Program-made: the position numbers and the translations under genes | Assembly (NCBI GenBank): GCA_947475225.1 | Contig: CANJMQ010000008.1 | Location: forward strand, 1 to 64,000 | DNA length: 64,000 nt | Direction: 5' to 3' | Source of the DNA: Bradyrhizobiaceae bacterium | Lineage (GTDB): Bacteria; Pseudomonadota; Alphaproteobacteria; Rhizobiales; Aestuariivirgaceae | Part shown: positions 51,736 through 60,714 of the stretch, in pieces | Numbering within the stretch: position 1 is the stretch's first letter | Layout: each line of letters starts with the position of its first letter | Notes under the pieces: model-generated | The model's input: only the letters and a program-made list of their open reading frames with translations | The model's database searches: none | What the model was told of the DNA's origin: nothing

Positions 51736-52661
51736 GCGCGATGAAGCAAGGGATCGCCATCCTCGGCATCTTCGTGGCCGACCTCGCCTTCCGCGCCGGC
51801 CGCCAGCCGGTCATGGGCGAAACGCTGATGGGTTCGGGCTTCAAGATGGGCCCCGGCGGCAAGGGCTCGAACCAGGCCGTCGCCGCAGCGCGCGCCGGCG
51901 GCAAGGTGAGCTTCATCTCCAGGCTTGGCAAGGACGCCTTTGGCGATATCGCCATTGCCACATGGAAGGGAGAGGGCATCGTACCCCACGTGGCCATCGC
52001 AGCCGATGAGCCGACGGGCGCGGCCTATATCTTCGTCAGCGACGAGACCGGCGAGAACGCCATCATCGTGGTGCCCGGCGCCGCCGGAGGTCTTTCGCCG
52101 AAGGATGTGGAGGCCGCCCGCAGTGCCATCGAAGGTGCAAGGGTGTTCGTCACACAGTTGGAGCAGCCCATCGACGCTGCACGGAAAGGTCTCGAGATTG
52201 CCCGTGCCGCAGGTGCCATCACCGTCTTCAACCCCGCCCCCGCCGCAGCCGTGCCGCCAGACATCTATGCGCTGTGTGACTACGTCATCCCCAACGAAAC
52301 GGAAGCGGCGGCACTGACGGGCTTATCCGTCGACACCGAGGACGAGGCCCGCAAGGCCGGTGACGCGCTCCTCTCCAAGGGCGCCAGCAACGCCCTCATC
52401 ACGCTGGGCGCGCGCGGCGCGCTGCTGCACACCGCGCAAGGCTCGGTGCTGATCCCGTCCTTCAACGCCGGCAAGGTCGTCGAGACGGCTGGGGCGGGCG
52501 ATGCCTTCGTCGGCGCCTTCGCCGCGGCGCTGGCCGAAGGCATGGAGCCCGCCGCCGCCGCCCGCTTTGGATGCGCGGCAGCCGGCATCTCGGTCACCCG
52601 CCCCGGCACGGCACCAGCGATGCCCACGCGCGCCGAGATCGAAGCTCTGCTCAGAACCTAG
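51732..52661 (+). CDS. rbsK: Ribokinase (PfkB family)
   Basis: A 309-residue PfkB sugar kinase. It has GSGFKMGPGGKGSNQAVAAA near the N-terminus (the PfkB signature 1 region) and VVETAGAGDAFVGAFAAAL with the catalytic Asp near residue 256. GTG at 51732, within the stop of the previous gene (GTGA), is the likely start; ATG at 51741 is an alternative. It phosphorylates ribose or a related sugar in the cytosol. No sugar ABC transporter or repressor is adjacent. Confidence 0.9.
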   Translation: MSAMKQGIAILGIFVADLAFRAGRQPVMGETLMGSGFKMGPGGKGSNQAVAAARAGGKVSFISRLGKDAFGDIAIATWKGEGIVPHVAIAADEPTGAAYIFVSDETGENAIIVVPGAAGGLSPKDVEAARSAIEGARVFVTQLEQPIDAARKGLEIARAAGAITVFNPAPAAAVPPDIYALCDYVIPNETEAAALTGLSVDTEDEARKAGDALLSKGASNALITLGARGALLHTAQGSVLIPSFNAGKVVETAGAGDAFVGAFAAALAEGMEPAAAARFGCAAAGISVTRPGTAPAMPTRAEIEALLRT

Positions 52662-53187
52662 CAAAGGCTGCCGCCACCACCGCACGTTCCGCCGGATCGA
52701 GGCGCAGCACGGCGGTGGGGTGGTGCGTCTGCAGGCGATCCGCCGCCTGGTCGCAGAGGGTGAGATAGGTCTCGACGTCACCGCCCGTCGCCAGCAGCTT
52801 CTTCGTGCCGCACAGCGACTCGAGATGGCCCACCAGGTAACCAGCATCCGCCAGCGCATCAGCGGCACCGAGTGTCGTGCGCGATGAGGCAACCAGGCGC
52901 GGCGACAGTTGCAGCCCGCGCACTGCAACATACTCCGGTGCCTGCGCTGCAAGTTCCGCCAGCAACGCCATGCCATCGTCCTCTTCCGCATCCACGCCAT
53001 GCTTCAGCGCCTGGTGCCGCGCAAAGCCCACGAGATAGCCAGCGGTGAACAGCGCATGGGCGGCCCCCTGCTCGGCAACAGACGACAGCGCCGCACTTGC
53101 CGCCTTGCGCAGCACCGCTGCCTCGCGATCCTCGCCTTCGGCCATGGGAACCACCGCCACGTCAAGGCGCGGCTTGCGGCGGTTCAT
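52651..53187 (-). CDS. Hypothetical protein
   Basis: A 178-residue soluble protein, mostly Ala-rich helices (AASAALSSVAEQGAAHALFT, GADAEEDDGMALLAELAAQA-like spacing). The ATG at 53187 has GGAGAGAG upstream and is preferred over a farther one. I do not recognise a domain. It converges on and overlaps the end of the ribokinase gene by 11 bases. Confidence 0.65.
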   Translation of the reverse strand: MNRRKPRLDVAVVPMAEGEDREAAVLRKAASAALSSVAEQGAAHALFTAGYLVGFARHQALKHGVDAEEDDGMALLAELAAQAPEYVAVRGLQLSPRLVASSRTTLGAADALADAGYLVGHLESLCGTKKLLATGGDVETYLTLCDQAADRLQTHHPTAVLRLDPAERAVVAAAFARF

Positions 53188-53230
53188 GTTGATCTCTCTC
53201 CAGCCCATGGCAGGCAGTTCTCGCAAATGA

Positions 53231-53258
53231 AAGGGGCCGCGGCAAGCCGCGGCCCCTC
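53231..53258 (-). terminator. Hairpin terminator after the substrate-binding protein gene
   Basis: A perfect 11-pair stem GGGGCCGCGGC / GCCGCGGCCCC with a two-base loop lies 18 bases after the stop at 53276. On the minus strand it is followed by TTTCATTT. Confidence 0.6.
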
Positions 53259-53275
53259 GTGAAGATGCAGAAGGA

Positions 53276-54082
53276 TCAGTTTCCGCTGGGCAGCGTCATC
53301 TTGCCGATGAGCTGCGGATACTTGGCGGTGATCTCGTCGAACTTGCCGGCCTTGGCCATCGCGGTGATGGCGGCGTTGAGCTTGTCCTTGAGTGCGGTGT
53401 CTTCCTTGCGCACGCCGGCCCCCACGCCCTCGCCATAGATGCCCGGATCGTCCTTCGGCTTCTCGACGATCGACTTCAGCTCGCAGCAGCCTTTGCCCTG
53501 GTCGGTGTCGAGAAAGTCATAAAGGGCCGAGCTGTTGGCGAGCACATAGTCAAGGCGGCCGGCCGCGAGGTCGTTGTTGGCCTCGTCCTGGGTGGAATAG
53601 GTCTTGAGTTCGACACCCGCCGGAACAAGATACTTCGAGGCATAGCGCTCATGCCCGGTCGACACCTGCACGCCCAGCGTCTTGCCCTTCAGGTGATCAG
53701 GGGAGATGTCCTTGTCGCCGGTCTTGGCGCCGATGATGGCGGGCGGCGTATCATAGTAGAACTGCGAGAAGTCGATCACTTCCTTGCGCTTCTGGGTAAC
53801 CAGCATCGAAGCGACGATCACGTCGATCTGCTTCGACGTCAGCGCCGGGATGATGCCGTCCCAGGCGGTGGCAACGATCTCGCACTTCTCCTTGATCTCC
53901 GCGCAGAGCGCGTCAGCAAAATCGATCTCCCAGCCCACCCACTTGCCGGTTGCATCCTGCGCGGCGAACGGCGGATAGGGTTCGGCGGAGATGCCGATCT
54001 TGAGGTCCGCCATGGCAGGCGCGGTGGTGGCGAGAAGCGCCGCAAAGGCGGCTCCTGCGGCAATGCGGCTGGTCCAGTTCAT
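53276..54082 (-). CDS. ABC transporter substrate-binding protein, polar amino acid type
   Basis: A 268-residue periplasmic protein of the SBP_bac_3 family: signal peptide (SRIAAGAAFAALLATTAPAMA), IGISAEPYPPFAAQDATGKW at the start of the mature part, then GWEIDFADALCAEI and LTSKQIDVIVASMLVTQKRK. It binds an amino acid or opine for an ABC importer. No permease or ATPase gene is beside it, so it is an orphan here. Confidence 0.9.
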   Translation of the reverse strand: MNWTSRIAAGAAFAALLATTAPAMADLKIGISAEPYPPFAAQDATGKWVGWEIDFADALCAEIKEKCEIVATAWDGIIPALTSKQIDVIVASMLVTQKRKEVIDFSQFYYDTPPAIIGAKTGDKDISPDHLKGKTLGVQVSTGHERYASKYLVPAGVELKTYSTQDEANNDLAAGRLDYVLANSSALYDFLDTDQGKGCCELKSIVEKPKDDPGIYGEGVGAGVRKEDTALKDKLNAAITAMAKAGKFDEITAKYPQLIGKMTLPSGN

Positions 54083-54343
54083 CTTCGTTCTCCCGCTGAA
54101 GCTTTAAATTAACGTAACGTCACCTGAAGGTATCCTGACGGATTTCTTCCACTCGCTTGCGAAACTGCATGAAATGGAGCCTCACGGCAAGATGGTTAGT
54201 CTGCTTCATTTCACTTCCGCGCGCCAAATACGTTCATCGCAAATGGCATCCGCGCTTGACCCTGCTGCCAGCACGGCCATAGGTTGCCATGAACGCCGCT
54301 GCATCGATGGTCTTCGCTTCAACTTCAAGGCAGTCAACCAGAC

Positions 54344-54718
54344 GTGACGGATCTCGCTCTTCTGTTGCTTCTCGCCGGCTTCCAGGTGAAGCACGTGCTC
54401 GGCGACTACGTGCTGCAGAATGCCTATATCCTGGAGCATCGCCGCATCTGGGGCCACCCCGGCGGCCTTCTCCACATCGCCATCCACGCTGCGCTGACAT
54501 TGCCGCTGCTTATCGCGGCGGGCGTGCACGGAGAACTGTTCTTCACGATCCTCATCGGCGAGGCGGTGGTCCACTATCACATCGACTGGACCAAGGATAA
54601 CATTCTCCACCGGTTTGGCTGGGGCCCCACCGACAGGCAATACTGGTGGCTTTCAGGCATTGACCAGATGTTGCATCAGTTCACATACCTGGTCATCGTC
54701 GGGGTGATTGCCGCCTAG
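54344..54718 (+). CDS. DUF3307 membrane protein
   Basis: A 124-residue protein of the DUF3307 family: LLLLAGFQVKHVLGDYVLQN at the start with several His residues (LLHIAIHAALTLPLLI, VVHYHIDWTKDNI), four helices, and DQMLHQFTYLVIVGV at the end. The function is unknown. The GTG start is the only one that retains the first helix. The 260-base gap upstream holds no recognisable gene. Confidence 0.83.
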   Translation: MTDLALLLLLAGFQVKHVLGDYVLQNAYILEHRRIWGHPGGLLHIAIHAALTLPLLIAAGVHGELFFTILIGEAVVHYHIDWTKDNILHRFGWGPTDRQYWWLSGIDQMLHQFTYLVIVGVIAA

Positions 54719-54761
54719 GCGCTGCTGTCGGCGCCGGGTTGCAAGAGGCGGCGCAGCACGC

Positions 54762-55355
54762 TCACGCAGGGCCCGGCGCACCTGCACGGATGGAACTGAT
54801 ATAGAAGTCGAGCATCGCCATCAATGACTGCGGGTCGCGCCGCAACCGGCTGCGCAGGGCAGCACCCTCCCAGCAGTCGACGAGCAGATGGCCCATGCGC
54901 TCGGGGTCGATGGAGGCAGGAACATCGCCGCGCGCCTTCGCCTCTGCGAGGCAGGCCACCATGCGCTCGCCGATCGACGAGAAGCACCATTCGATCTTGC
55001 GGCGGAAGGTTTCACTGGTGCCGGAGAGCTCCTGTCCGAGCCCGCCCATGAGACAGCCCATGTAGCCGTCCTCGCGATACTTCTGCGACACGATTTCGAA
55101 GAAGCGGCGTATGCGGGCGAGCGGTGCCAGGCTCCTGTCGGCGAGGCACATGTCCAGCACCTTGTGCACCTCGCCCACATAGGTGTCGATCACCGTCAGG
55201 GCGAAGTCCTCCTTGTCCTTGAAGTGGTGGTAGAAGGAGCCCTTCGGCACGCCGGTCTGGTCGAGCAGTGACTGCACGCCGAGGCTGCCGTACCCGTGCT
55301 CGAGGAGCATGGAGAGGCCAGCCTCGATCAGGCGTTGCTTGGTTGGCTGTGTCAT
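54762..55355 (-). CDS. TetR/AcrR family regulator, NemR-like
   Basis: A 197-residue repressor. The N-terminal HTH (LIEAGLSMLLEHGYGSLGVQ with GVPKGSFYHHFKDKEDFAL) is standard TetR, and the C-terminal part has YMGCLMGGLGQELSGTSE, the signature of the NemR/AcuR-type group with a conserved Cys. It lies 66 bases behind the cupin gene on the same strand. A perfect 18-base palindrome before the cupin gene is its likely operator, so it probably represses its own operon. The inner ATG was chosen by family length. Confidence 0.88.
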   Translation of the reverse strand: MTQPTKQRLIEAGLSMLLEHGYGSLGVQSLLDQTGVPKGSFYHHFKDKEDFALTVIDTYVGEVHKVLDMCLADRSLAPLARIRRFFEIVSQKYREDGYMGCLMGGLGQELSGTSETFRRKIEWCFSSIGERMVACLAEAKARGDVPASIDPERMGHLLVDCWEGAALRSRLRRDPQSLMAMLDFYISSIRAGAPGPA

Positions 55356-55421
55356 CACGTCCCGATCCGTACTGCGGGCGAGGATATAGAGCCTCCGCCC
55401 GCAGTCCGGCAAGCTTGGTGC

Positions 55422-55808
55422 TCAGGCCCCGGTCTTGGCCTTCATGTGGTCGATGACATGGCTGTGCTCATGCTGCGGGCTGAACATCACGATCTCCGCA
55501 TCGCGGTCGACATGCACATTGTGCCCGGGCGGCCAGTAGAACAGGTCGCCGTCGGTCACGCTTTCCGTCAGTCCCCTCGCATCCGTGGTGGTGATGGCGC
55601 CGGAGAGCACATAGCCCCAGTGCGGGCACTGGCAGAGATTGCCTTCCAGTCCGTCGAACAGCGGCGCCGTGTCGACCCCGGCGGCGAGCGTGAAGAACTC
55701 CCCGCTGATCTTGCCGTAGCCGGTCGCATCCCCGAAATCCCTGCGCTGACGGATCACCGCGCCGGGCACCTGCATCCGCACGTCCACCTGTTCCTTGGCA
55801 ATTCTCAT
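55422..55808 (-). CDS. Cupin domain protein
   Basis: A 128-residue single cupin barrel with PHWGYVLSGAITTTDARG (partial motif 1) and DGDLFYWPPGHNVHVDRDAE (motif 2). It keeps His residues that could bind a metal. GAGGAGG precedes the ATG. It is transcribed with the TetR gene; cupins under TetR control often bind small phenolic or electrophilic molecules, but the ligand is unknown. Confidence 0.85.
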   Translation of the reverse strand: MRIAKEQVDVRMQVPGAVIRQRRDFGDATGYGKISGEFFTLAAGVDTAPLFDGLEGNLCQCPHWGYVLSGAITTTDARGLTESVTDGDLFYWPPGHNVHVDRDAEIVMFSPQHEHSHVIDHMKAKTGA

Positions 55809-55835
55809 GGTCGTTTCCTCCTCGCCTGATGTTAT

Positions 55836-55853
55836 CTAGACCGATCGGTCTAG
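55836..55853. promoter_or_regulatory. TetR-type operator, perfect 18-bp palindrome
   Basis: CTAGACCGATCGGTCTAG, identical on both strands, lies 28-45 bases upstream of the cupin start. The core TAGACC-N4-GGTCTA matches the known NemR-class operator. It is the probable binding site of the TetR protein encoded by the second gene of the operon. Confidence 0.75.
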
Positions 55854-55941
55854 TTGGAGGTTAGGCCGTCCCTAAGCGGAGTCAATAAACCCGCGGTTGG
55901 CATACGCGGCCAAGTTTCGCGCGGTTCCCCGGCACCCCTTT

Positions 55942-55970
55942 GACGCCGTCATCCCGGCAAAAGCCGGGCC
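55942..55970. repeat. Short palindromic repeat, GCCGTCATcCCGG family
   Basis: GACGCCGTCATCCCGGCAAA followed by AGCCGGGCC. It shares its core with 12833-12866. Repeats of this kind are typical intergenic palindromes in Alphaproteobacteria. Confidence 0.5.
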
Positions 55971-56007
55971 TCGGCCTTCGCCGGGGTTACGGCAACAGGG
56001 GAGACCG

Positions 56008-56056
56008 TTATCCGAAGGTCATCAGACTCGCATTGCCATCCGCCGCCGCAGTCTCC
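56008..56056 (-). pseudogene. Relic of a putA 3' end
   Basis: On the minus strand the last codons read ETAAADGNASLMTFG and stop, against NTAAAGGNASLMTIG and stop at the end of the intact putA at 56307. The DNA also matches in most positions over about 45 bases, including the stop codon. Upstream of this short segment the similarity ends, so only the final 15 codons of a duplicated or older putA remain. Confidence 0.6.
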
Positions 56057-56306
56057 ATCGGCGGACTCTCAACCAAGTCTCGGGAACCACGGCCTTTGCA
56101 AACACACCCGATTTCGCCCGCTTGAACGGCGGTCGCATCATGAAGCTCAAATAGGCTTCCACATAAACCACACCGTGACGACCCCCTCCTCCTTGTGAGG
56201 AGGGCTAACTGCGAGGGCCATGTCACACCATGGTCATCGCGCTTATATTGGCACTGGCCGTTCACCGTTCATCCCTCGCCCCCACGCAGTGGGGGAGAAG
56301 AGGGAC

Positions 56307-59300
56307 TTAGCCGATCGTCATCAGGCTCGCATTGCCACCCGCCGCCGCGGTGTTGATGGAGGTGCTCACCTCTTCGAGCAGCCAGTTGAGGCAATAGGCT
56401 TCAGCATCTGCAACAAGCTCCGCCGTGGTGGCAGACTGCACCAGCACCAGCGGCCCGCCGAGCGCGGCGACCGCCATGTTCACCGCCCGCACGCGTGCCG
56501 CATTGCCTTCAACAAGGGCACCGAAAACCGGACCGTCCAACTCCCAGTCTTCACGTGTCGATACGCGCGCCGCAACACTCGGCGGCAAGGACTGCAGCAA
56601 GTCCGAAAGCCCGCTCTGCGCATCCACGACCACGTCATTGCCTGCCGCGAGTGTCGCCGCCATCTGGCGGAACAGGCCCCTCGCCGTCTGTGGCACCAGC
56701 AGCACGCGCCCGCGCGGATGCAACGAATAAACATTGCGTTCGCCCACCGGGCCGGGAAGCTCCTTCACCAGTCCCAGCGCCGAGAGTGCACCCAGCTCGC
56801 GCGCCGCATCGGCATCATCGTTGTGGCCGCGCTGACCGAGCCAGGTGGCGAAATCGCGCAAGCCGGGGTCAGTTCGCACCGAGCTGTGCATCGGCGGCAC
56901 CGGCGCCTTCTGCACCAACCGCCCGATATAGAGCGGTCCGCCCGCCTTGGGGCCGGTGCCGGACAGCCCGCGCCCGCCGAAGGGCTGCACGCCCACCACA
57001 GCGCCGATGATGTTGCGGTTCACATAGAGGTTCCCTGCCTTCACCCGCTCGGTGACGTTGAGAATCGTCTCGTCCAGCCGCGTGTGCAGGCCGAAGGTCA
57101 GCCCATAACCCGTGGCGTTGATCTGGTCGATCAGCTGGTCCATGTCGTCGCGCTTCCAACGCAGCACATGCAGCACCGGGCCAAACACCTCGCGGGAGAG
57201 CTGCCCGATATCGTCGATCTCGATAATGGTGGGGGCGACGAAGGTGCCCTTCCCGGCCTCATGCGGAAGCGCAAGCTGCTCCACCCTGTGGCCGACTTCT
57301 CGCATCCTCGCGATATGCGCCTCGATGCTGTGCTTGGCCTCCGCCGTGATCACCGGTCCGATGTCGGTCGACAGCCGATCGGTGCGCCCGAGCGAGAGTT
57401 CAGCAAGCGCGCCCTTGAGCATGGCGAGCGTGCGTTCCGCCACGTCCTCCTGCAGGCACAGCACGCGCAGCGCCGAGCAGCGCTGGCCCGCGCTGTCGAA
57501 GGCCGATGCGATCACATCCGCCACCACCTGCTCGGCCAAGGCTGAGGAATCGACGATCATCGCATTCTGCCCGCCTGTTTCGGCGATCAGCGGAATGGGT
57601 CGCCCCTGTGCAGACACACGCCCAGCGAGCTGCGCCTGGATCAGTCGCGCCACTTCGGTGGATCCGGTGAACATCACGCCCGCCGTTTCAGGCGATGCCA
57701 CCAGTGCCGCGCCCAGCCGCCCGTCTCCGGGCGTGAACTGCAGCACATCACGCGGCACGCCTGCCTCATGCAGCATCTTCACGCTCTCGAAGGCGATCAG
57801 CGGCGTCTCCTCGGCTGGCTTGGCGATCACCGCATTGCCCGCAACCAGCGCCGCCGCCACCTGGCCGGTGAAGATCGCCAGCGGAAAGTTCCACGGACTG
57901 ATGCACACGACGGCCCCCAGCGGCTTGTGCGAAGGCCCCAGCGTCTTCTGCGCCTGCTCGGCGTAATAGCGCAGGAAGTCCACCGCCTCGCGCACCTCGC
58001 CCACCGCATTGGCGGCCGTCTTGCCTGCTTCGCGCATGGCGATGCCCATCAGCACATCCATGCGCGCTTCCATGATGTCTGCTGCCCGGTCGAGACATGC
58101 CGCGCGATCGGCAGGCGTCACAGTCGCCCATGCCTCGCCCGCCATGTGCGCCGTCCGCACAACGCGCCCGGTATCAGACGCTGCGAGTTCCGTCACCTGC
58201 CCCACGCGGTCCGCATGGTCCGCCGGGTTCAGCACATCACGCGTCTCGCCTGCTGCGGTACCATCTCCCAGCAATGGCTTGGCATGCCACGGGCGCGCGG
58301 CCGTCGCCTCGAGCGTCGCGCCCAGCATCGCCAGCACCGTCTCGCTCGCAAGGTCAAGCCCGCGCGAATTCACGCGGTCCTTGCCAAACAAATCCGCCGG
58401 CAGGTCGATCTGGTCATGCGGCGTGCCGATCACCGGCATGGCGCTGACCACGTCCACCGGATCAGCGATCAGCTCGTCGACCGAGACATTGGAGTCCGAG
58501 ATGCGGTTGACGAAGGAGGAGTTCGCGCCGTTCTCCAATAGCCTGCGCACGAGATAGGCCAGCAGCGTCTCATGCGTTCCCACCGGCGCATAGATGCGGC
58601 ACGGGCGGTCCAGCTTGTCGGCCCCCACCACCTCGTCATAGAGCGGCTCGCCCATGCCATGCAGGCACTGGAACTCATAGTCGCCGACCGCGAAGCGCGG
58701 CCCTGCAAGCGTGTAGATCGCCGCCAGCGTCTGCGCATTGTGCGTGGCGAATTGCGCAAACACTTGCTCGCGCGCGTCGAGCAGCTTGCGCGCACAGGCG
58801 ATGTAGCTCACATCCGTGTGCACCTTGCGCGTGAACACCGGGAAGCCATCGAGCCCATCGACCTGCGCGCGCTTGATCTCGGCATCCCAATAAGCGCCCT
58901 TCACCAGCCGTACCATGATGCGGCGGCCCGAGCGCCTCGCCAGATCCACCACGAAGTCGATCACGAAGGGGCAGCGCTTGCCATAGGCCTGGATGACGAA
59001 GCCGAGGCCGTTCCATTGGCCAAGCTCCGGGTCAAGGCTCAGCGACTCGAGCAGGTCGAGCGAGAGTTCAAGCCGGTCGGCCTCCTCCGCGTCGATGTTG
59101 AGGCCAATGTCATAGTGCTTGGCGAGCTTCGCCAGCGCCTTCACGTTGGGCAGCAGTTCCTGCATTACCCGCTCGGCCTTGGCGCGCGAATAGCGCGGGT
59201 GCAGCGCCGAGAGCTTGATCGAGATGCCGGGGCCTTCATAGACGCCCCTGCCCGCCGCCGCCTCGCCGATGGCGTGGATTGCAGTCTCGTAATCGCGGTA

Positions 59301-59978
59301 ATAGCGCGCTGCATCGGCGGACGTCGTCGCCGCCTCGCCCAGCATGTCATAGGAATAGCGGAAGCCGCGCGCCTCCAGCGGCTTCGAACGTTTCAGCGCT
59401 TCGGCAATCGTCTCGCCGGTCACGAACTGCTCGCCCATCATGCGCATCGCCATGTCGACGCCGCGGCGGATGACGGGTTCGCCCGCCCGCGCGATCAGGC
59501 GCGACAGGGCAGACCCAAGGCTGCCGTCGCTCACCGTCGAGGTCAGCTTGCCGGTGACCACCAGTCCCCATGTCGCGGCGTTGACGAACAGCGATTTCGT
59601 TCCGCCGAGGTGGCTCTTCCAGTCGCCCTCGGCGATCTTGTCCTTGATCAGCGCATCGCGCGTCTCCGCATCGGGAATGCGGAGCAGTGCTTCGGCCAGG
59701 CACATCAGCGCTATGCCCTCCTGACTCGACAGCGAGTACTCATGGACGAGGCCCTGCACGCCCGTGCCCTTGTGCTTGGCCCTGAGCGCCTCGATCAGCT
59801 GCCTCGCCGTGGCCGCCGCCGCGCGCTTCTGGGCAGGCTCCATCCGCGCCACGGTCATCAGCGGCGGCAGGCACTCCGGCTCGGGTGTGCGGCAATGCGC
59901 GGTGATGACCCGGCGCAACTCGGTCTGCGGGCGGATCGGTGGTGCAAACTCGGCGAACAACGGGTGCGCGTGCGGCAT
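56307..59978 (-). CDS. putA: Bifunctional proline dehydrogenase / P5C dehydrogenase PutA
   Basis: A 1,223-residue enzyme that oxidises proline to glutamate in two steps, with substrate channelling. The FAD-dependent proline dehydrogenase barrel covers about residues 130-480 (FVIDFVVDLARRSGRRIMVR then LVKGAYWDAEIKRAQ). The aldehyde dehydrogenase domain covers about 570-1030 with Glu in LIAETGGQNAM and catalytic Cys834 in GQRCSALRVL. The C-terminal domain and conserved tail GGNASLMTIG follow. The N-terminal ribbon-helix-helix DNA-binding domain of enterobacterial PutA is absent, so regulation falls to the divergent Lrp-type gene at 60094. Confidence 0.96.
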   Translation of the reverse strand: MPHAHPLFAEFAPPIRPQTELRRVITAHCRTPEPECLPPLMTVARMEPAQKRAAAATARQLIEALRAKHKGTGVQGLVHEYSLSSQEGIALMCLAEALLRIPDAETRDALIKDKIAEGDWKSHLGGTKSLFVNAATWGLVVTGKLTSTVSDGSLGSALSRLIARAGEPVIRRGVDMAMRMMGEQFVTGETIAEALKRSKPLEARGFRYSYDMLGEAATTSADAARYYRDYETAIHAIGEAAAGRGVYEGPGISIKLSALHPRYSRAKAERVMQELLPNVKALAKLAKHYDIGLNIDAEEADRLELSLDLLESLSLDPELGQWNGLGFVIQAYGKRCPFVIDFVVDLARRSGRRIMVRLVKGAYWDAEIKRAQVDGLDGFPVFTRKVHTDVSYIACARKLLDAREQVFAQFATHNAQTLAAIYTLAGPRFAVGDYEFQCLHGMGEPLYDEVVGADKLDRPCRIYAPVGTHETLLAYLVRRLLENGANSSFVNRISDSNVSVDELIADPVDVVSAMPVIGTPHDQIDLPADLFGKDRVNSRGLDLASETVLAMLGATLEATAARPWHAKPLLGDGTAAGETRDVLNPADHADRVGQVTELAASDTGRVVRTAHMAGEAWATVTPADRAACLDRAADIMEARMDVLMGIAMREAGKTAANAVGEVREAVDFLRYYAEQAQKTLGPSHKPLGAVVCISPWNFPLAIFTGQVAAALVAGNAVIAKPAEETPLIAFESVKMLHEAGVPRDVLQFTPGDGRLGAALVASPETAGVMFTGSTEVARLIQAQLAGRVSAQGRPIPLIAETGGQNAMIVDSSALAEQVVADVIASAFDSAGQRCSALRVLCLQEDVAERTLAMLKGALAELSLGRTDRLSTDIGPVITAEAKHSIEAHIARMREVGHRVEQLALPHEAGKGTFVAPTIIEIDDIGQLSREVFGPVLHVLRWKRDDMDQLIDQINATGYGLTFGLHTRLDETILNVTERVKAGNLYVNRNIIGAVVGVQPFGGRGLSGTGPKAGGPLYIGRLVQKAPVPPMHSSVRTDPGLRDFATWLGQRGHNDDADAARELGALSALGLVKELPGPVGERNVYSLHPRGRVLLVPQTARGLFRQMAATLAAGNDVVVDAQSGLSDLLQSLPPSVAARVSTREDWELDGPVFGALVEGNAARVRAVNMAVAALGGPLVLVQSATTAELVADAEAYCLNWLLEEVSTSINTAAAGGNASLMTIG

Positions 59979-60093
59979 GGACGGCTCTTTCCTGGAGAAG
60001 CACCGAGAATAACACCGGCTTGCAAACTGGATTCACCTATTTCAAACTGATCGCAATGTAATTTTCATGATTTTCGGATCTTCAGGAGGTAAA

Positions 60094-60585
60094 ATGCCTA
60101 CAGAAATAGACTCTAGCAGCAATATTGACCAGTTCGACCGCCGTATCCTTGATTGCCTGGCAGAGGATGGCCGCATGTCGATCACCGATCTTGCCAAGCG
60201 AGTCGGCCTCTCCAACACCCCATGTCAACTCCGTCTCAAGCGCCTGCTCGCCGAGGGCTACATCGAGGGCTTCAAGGCCGTCCTGAGCCCGGCGAAGATG
60301 GGACTGGACCACGTGGCCTTTGCCGAGGTCAAGCTCACCAACACCCATGAGGATGCCCTCCGCGCCTTCAACGAGGCGGTGAAGAAGATTCCGGAAGTCG
60401 AAGAGTGCCACATGATCGCTGGGCGCTTCGACTACCTGCTCAAGATCCGGACCAGGGACATCCGGCGCTACCGCCATGTCCTCGGCGAGCGCATCTCGGA
60501 ACTGCCCTTCGTGGCGAGCACCTCCACAAACGTTACCATGGAGACGGTCGTCGACGCCTGGAATGCACGCACCCGCAACACGTGA
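60094..60585 (+). CDS. putR: Lrp/AsnC family regulator of putA
   Basis: A 163-residue Lrp-type protein with an HTH (LDCLAEDGRMSITDLAKRVG then LSNTPCQLRLKRLLAEGYIE) and an RAM ligand domain (FAEVKLTNTHEDALRAFNEA, RFDYLLKIRTRDIRRYRHVL). It is divergent from putA with a 115-base gap, the arrangement of PutR in Rhizobium and Agrobacterium, where it activates putA in response to proline. AGGAGG lies at ideal distance before the ATG at 60094; a farther ATG at 60067 is less likely. Confidence 0.9.
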   Translation: MPTEIDSSSNIDQFDRRILDCLAEDGRMSITDLAKRVGLSNTPCQLRLKRLLAEGYIEGFKAVLSPAKMGLDHVAFAEVKLTNTHEDALRAFNEAVKKIPEVEECHMIAGRFDYLLKIRTRDIRRYRHVLGERISELPFVASTSTNVTMETVVDAWNARTRNT

Positions 60586-60714
60586 CGGATGCATCCGAAG
60601 ATGCATCCGCGTGTCTCGGGCAGCTACGCAAAAAGCATCCGCGGCAACGGGGAATGCATCGTTCAGGGCACCTTCGTGCGCACCCGTACGACCGACAGAA
60701 ATGGCTCTATTGTT

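Larger units (their letters stand above)
55854..56306. other. 453-base gap between cupin and putA: repeats and a putA-tail relic
   Basis: No gene is supported here. The gap holds the GCCGTCATCCCGG repeat (55942-55970), a relic of the putA 3' end (56008-56056), and two hairpin-type CTCC...GGAG elements (about 56187-56206 and 56266-56299). The rest is unassigned. The reading frames in this stretch have no conserved content beyond the putA-like tail. Confidence 0.6.

Noticed and set aside
58572-60050. Long plus-strand reading frame opposite putA (492 codons)
   Set aside because: Antisense shadow; putA is unmistakable on the other strand.
60586-60660. Repeated ATGCATCC blocks after putR as a CRISPR or iteron array
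   Set aside because: Only two close copies of a palindromic 8-mer with a loose third; no regular spacing and no cas or rep genes.
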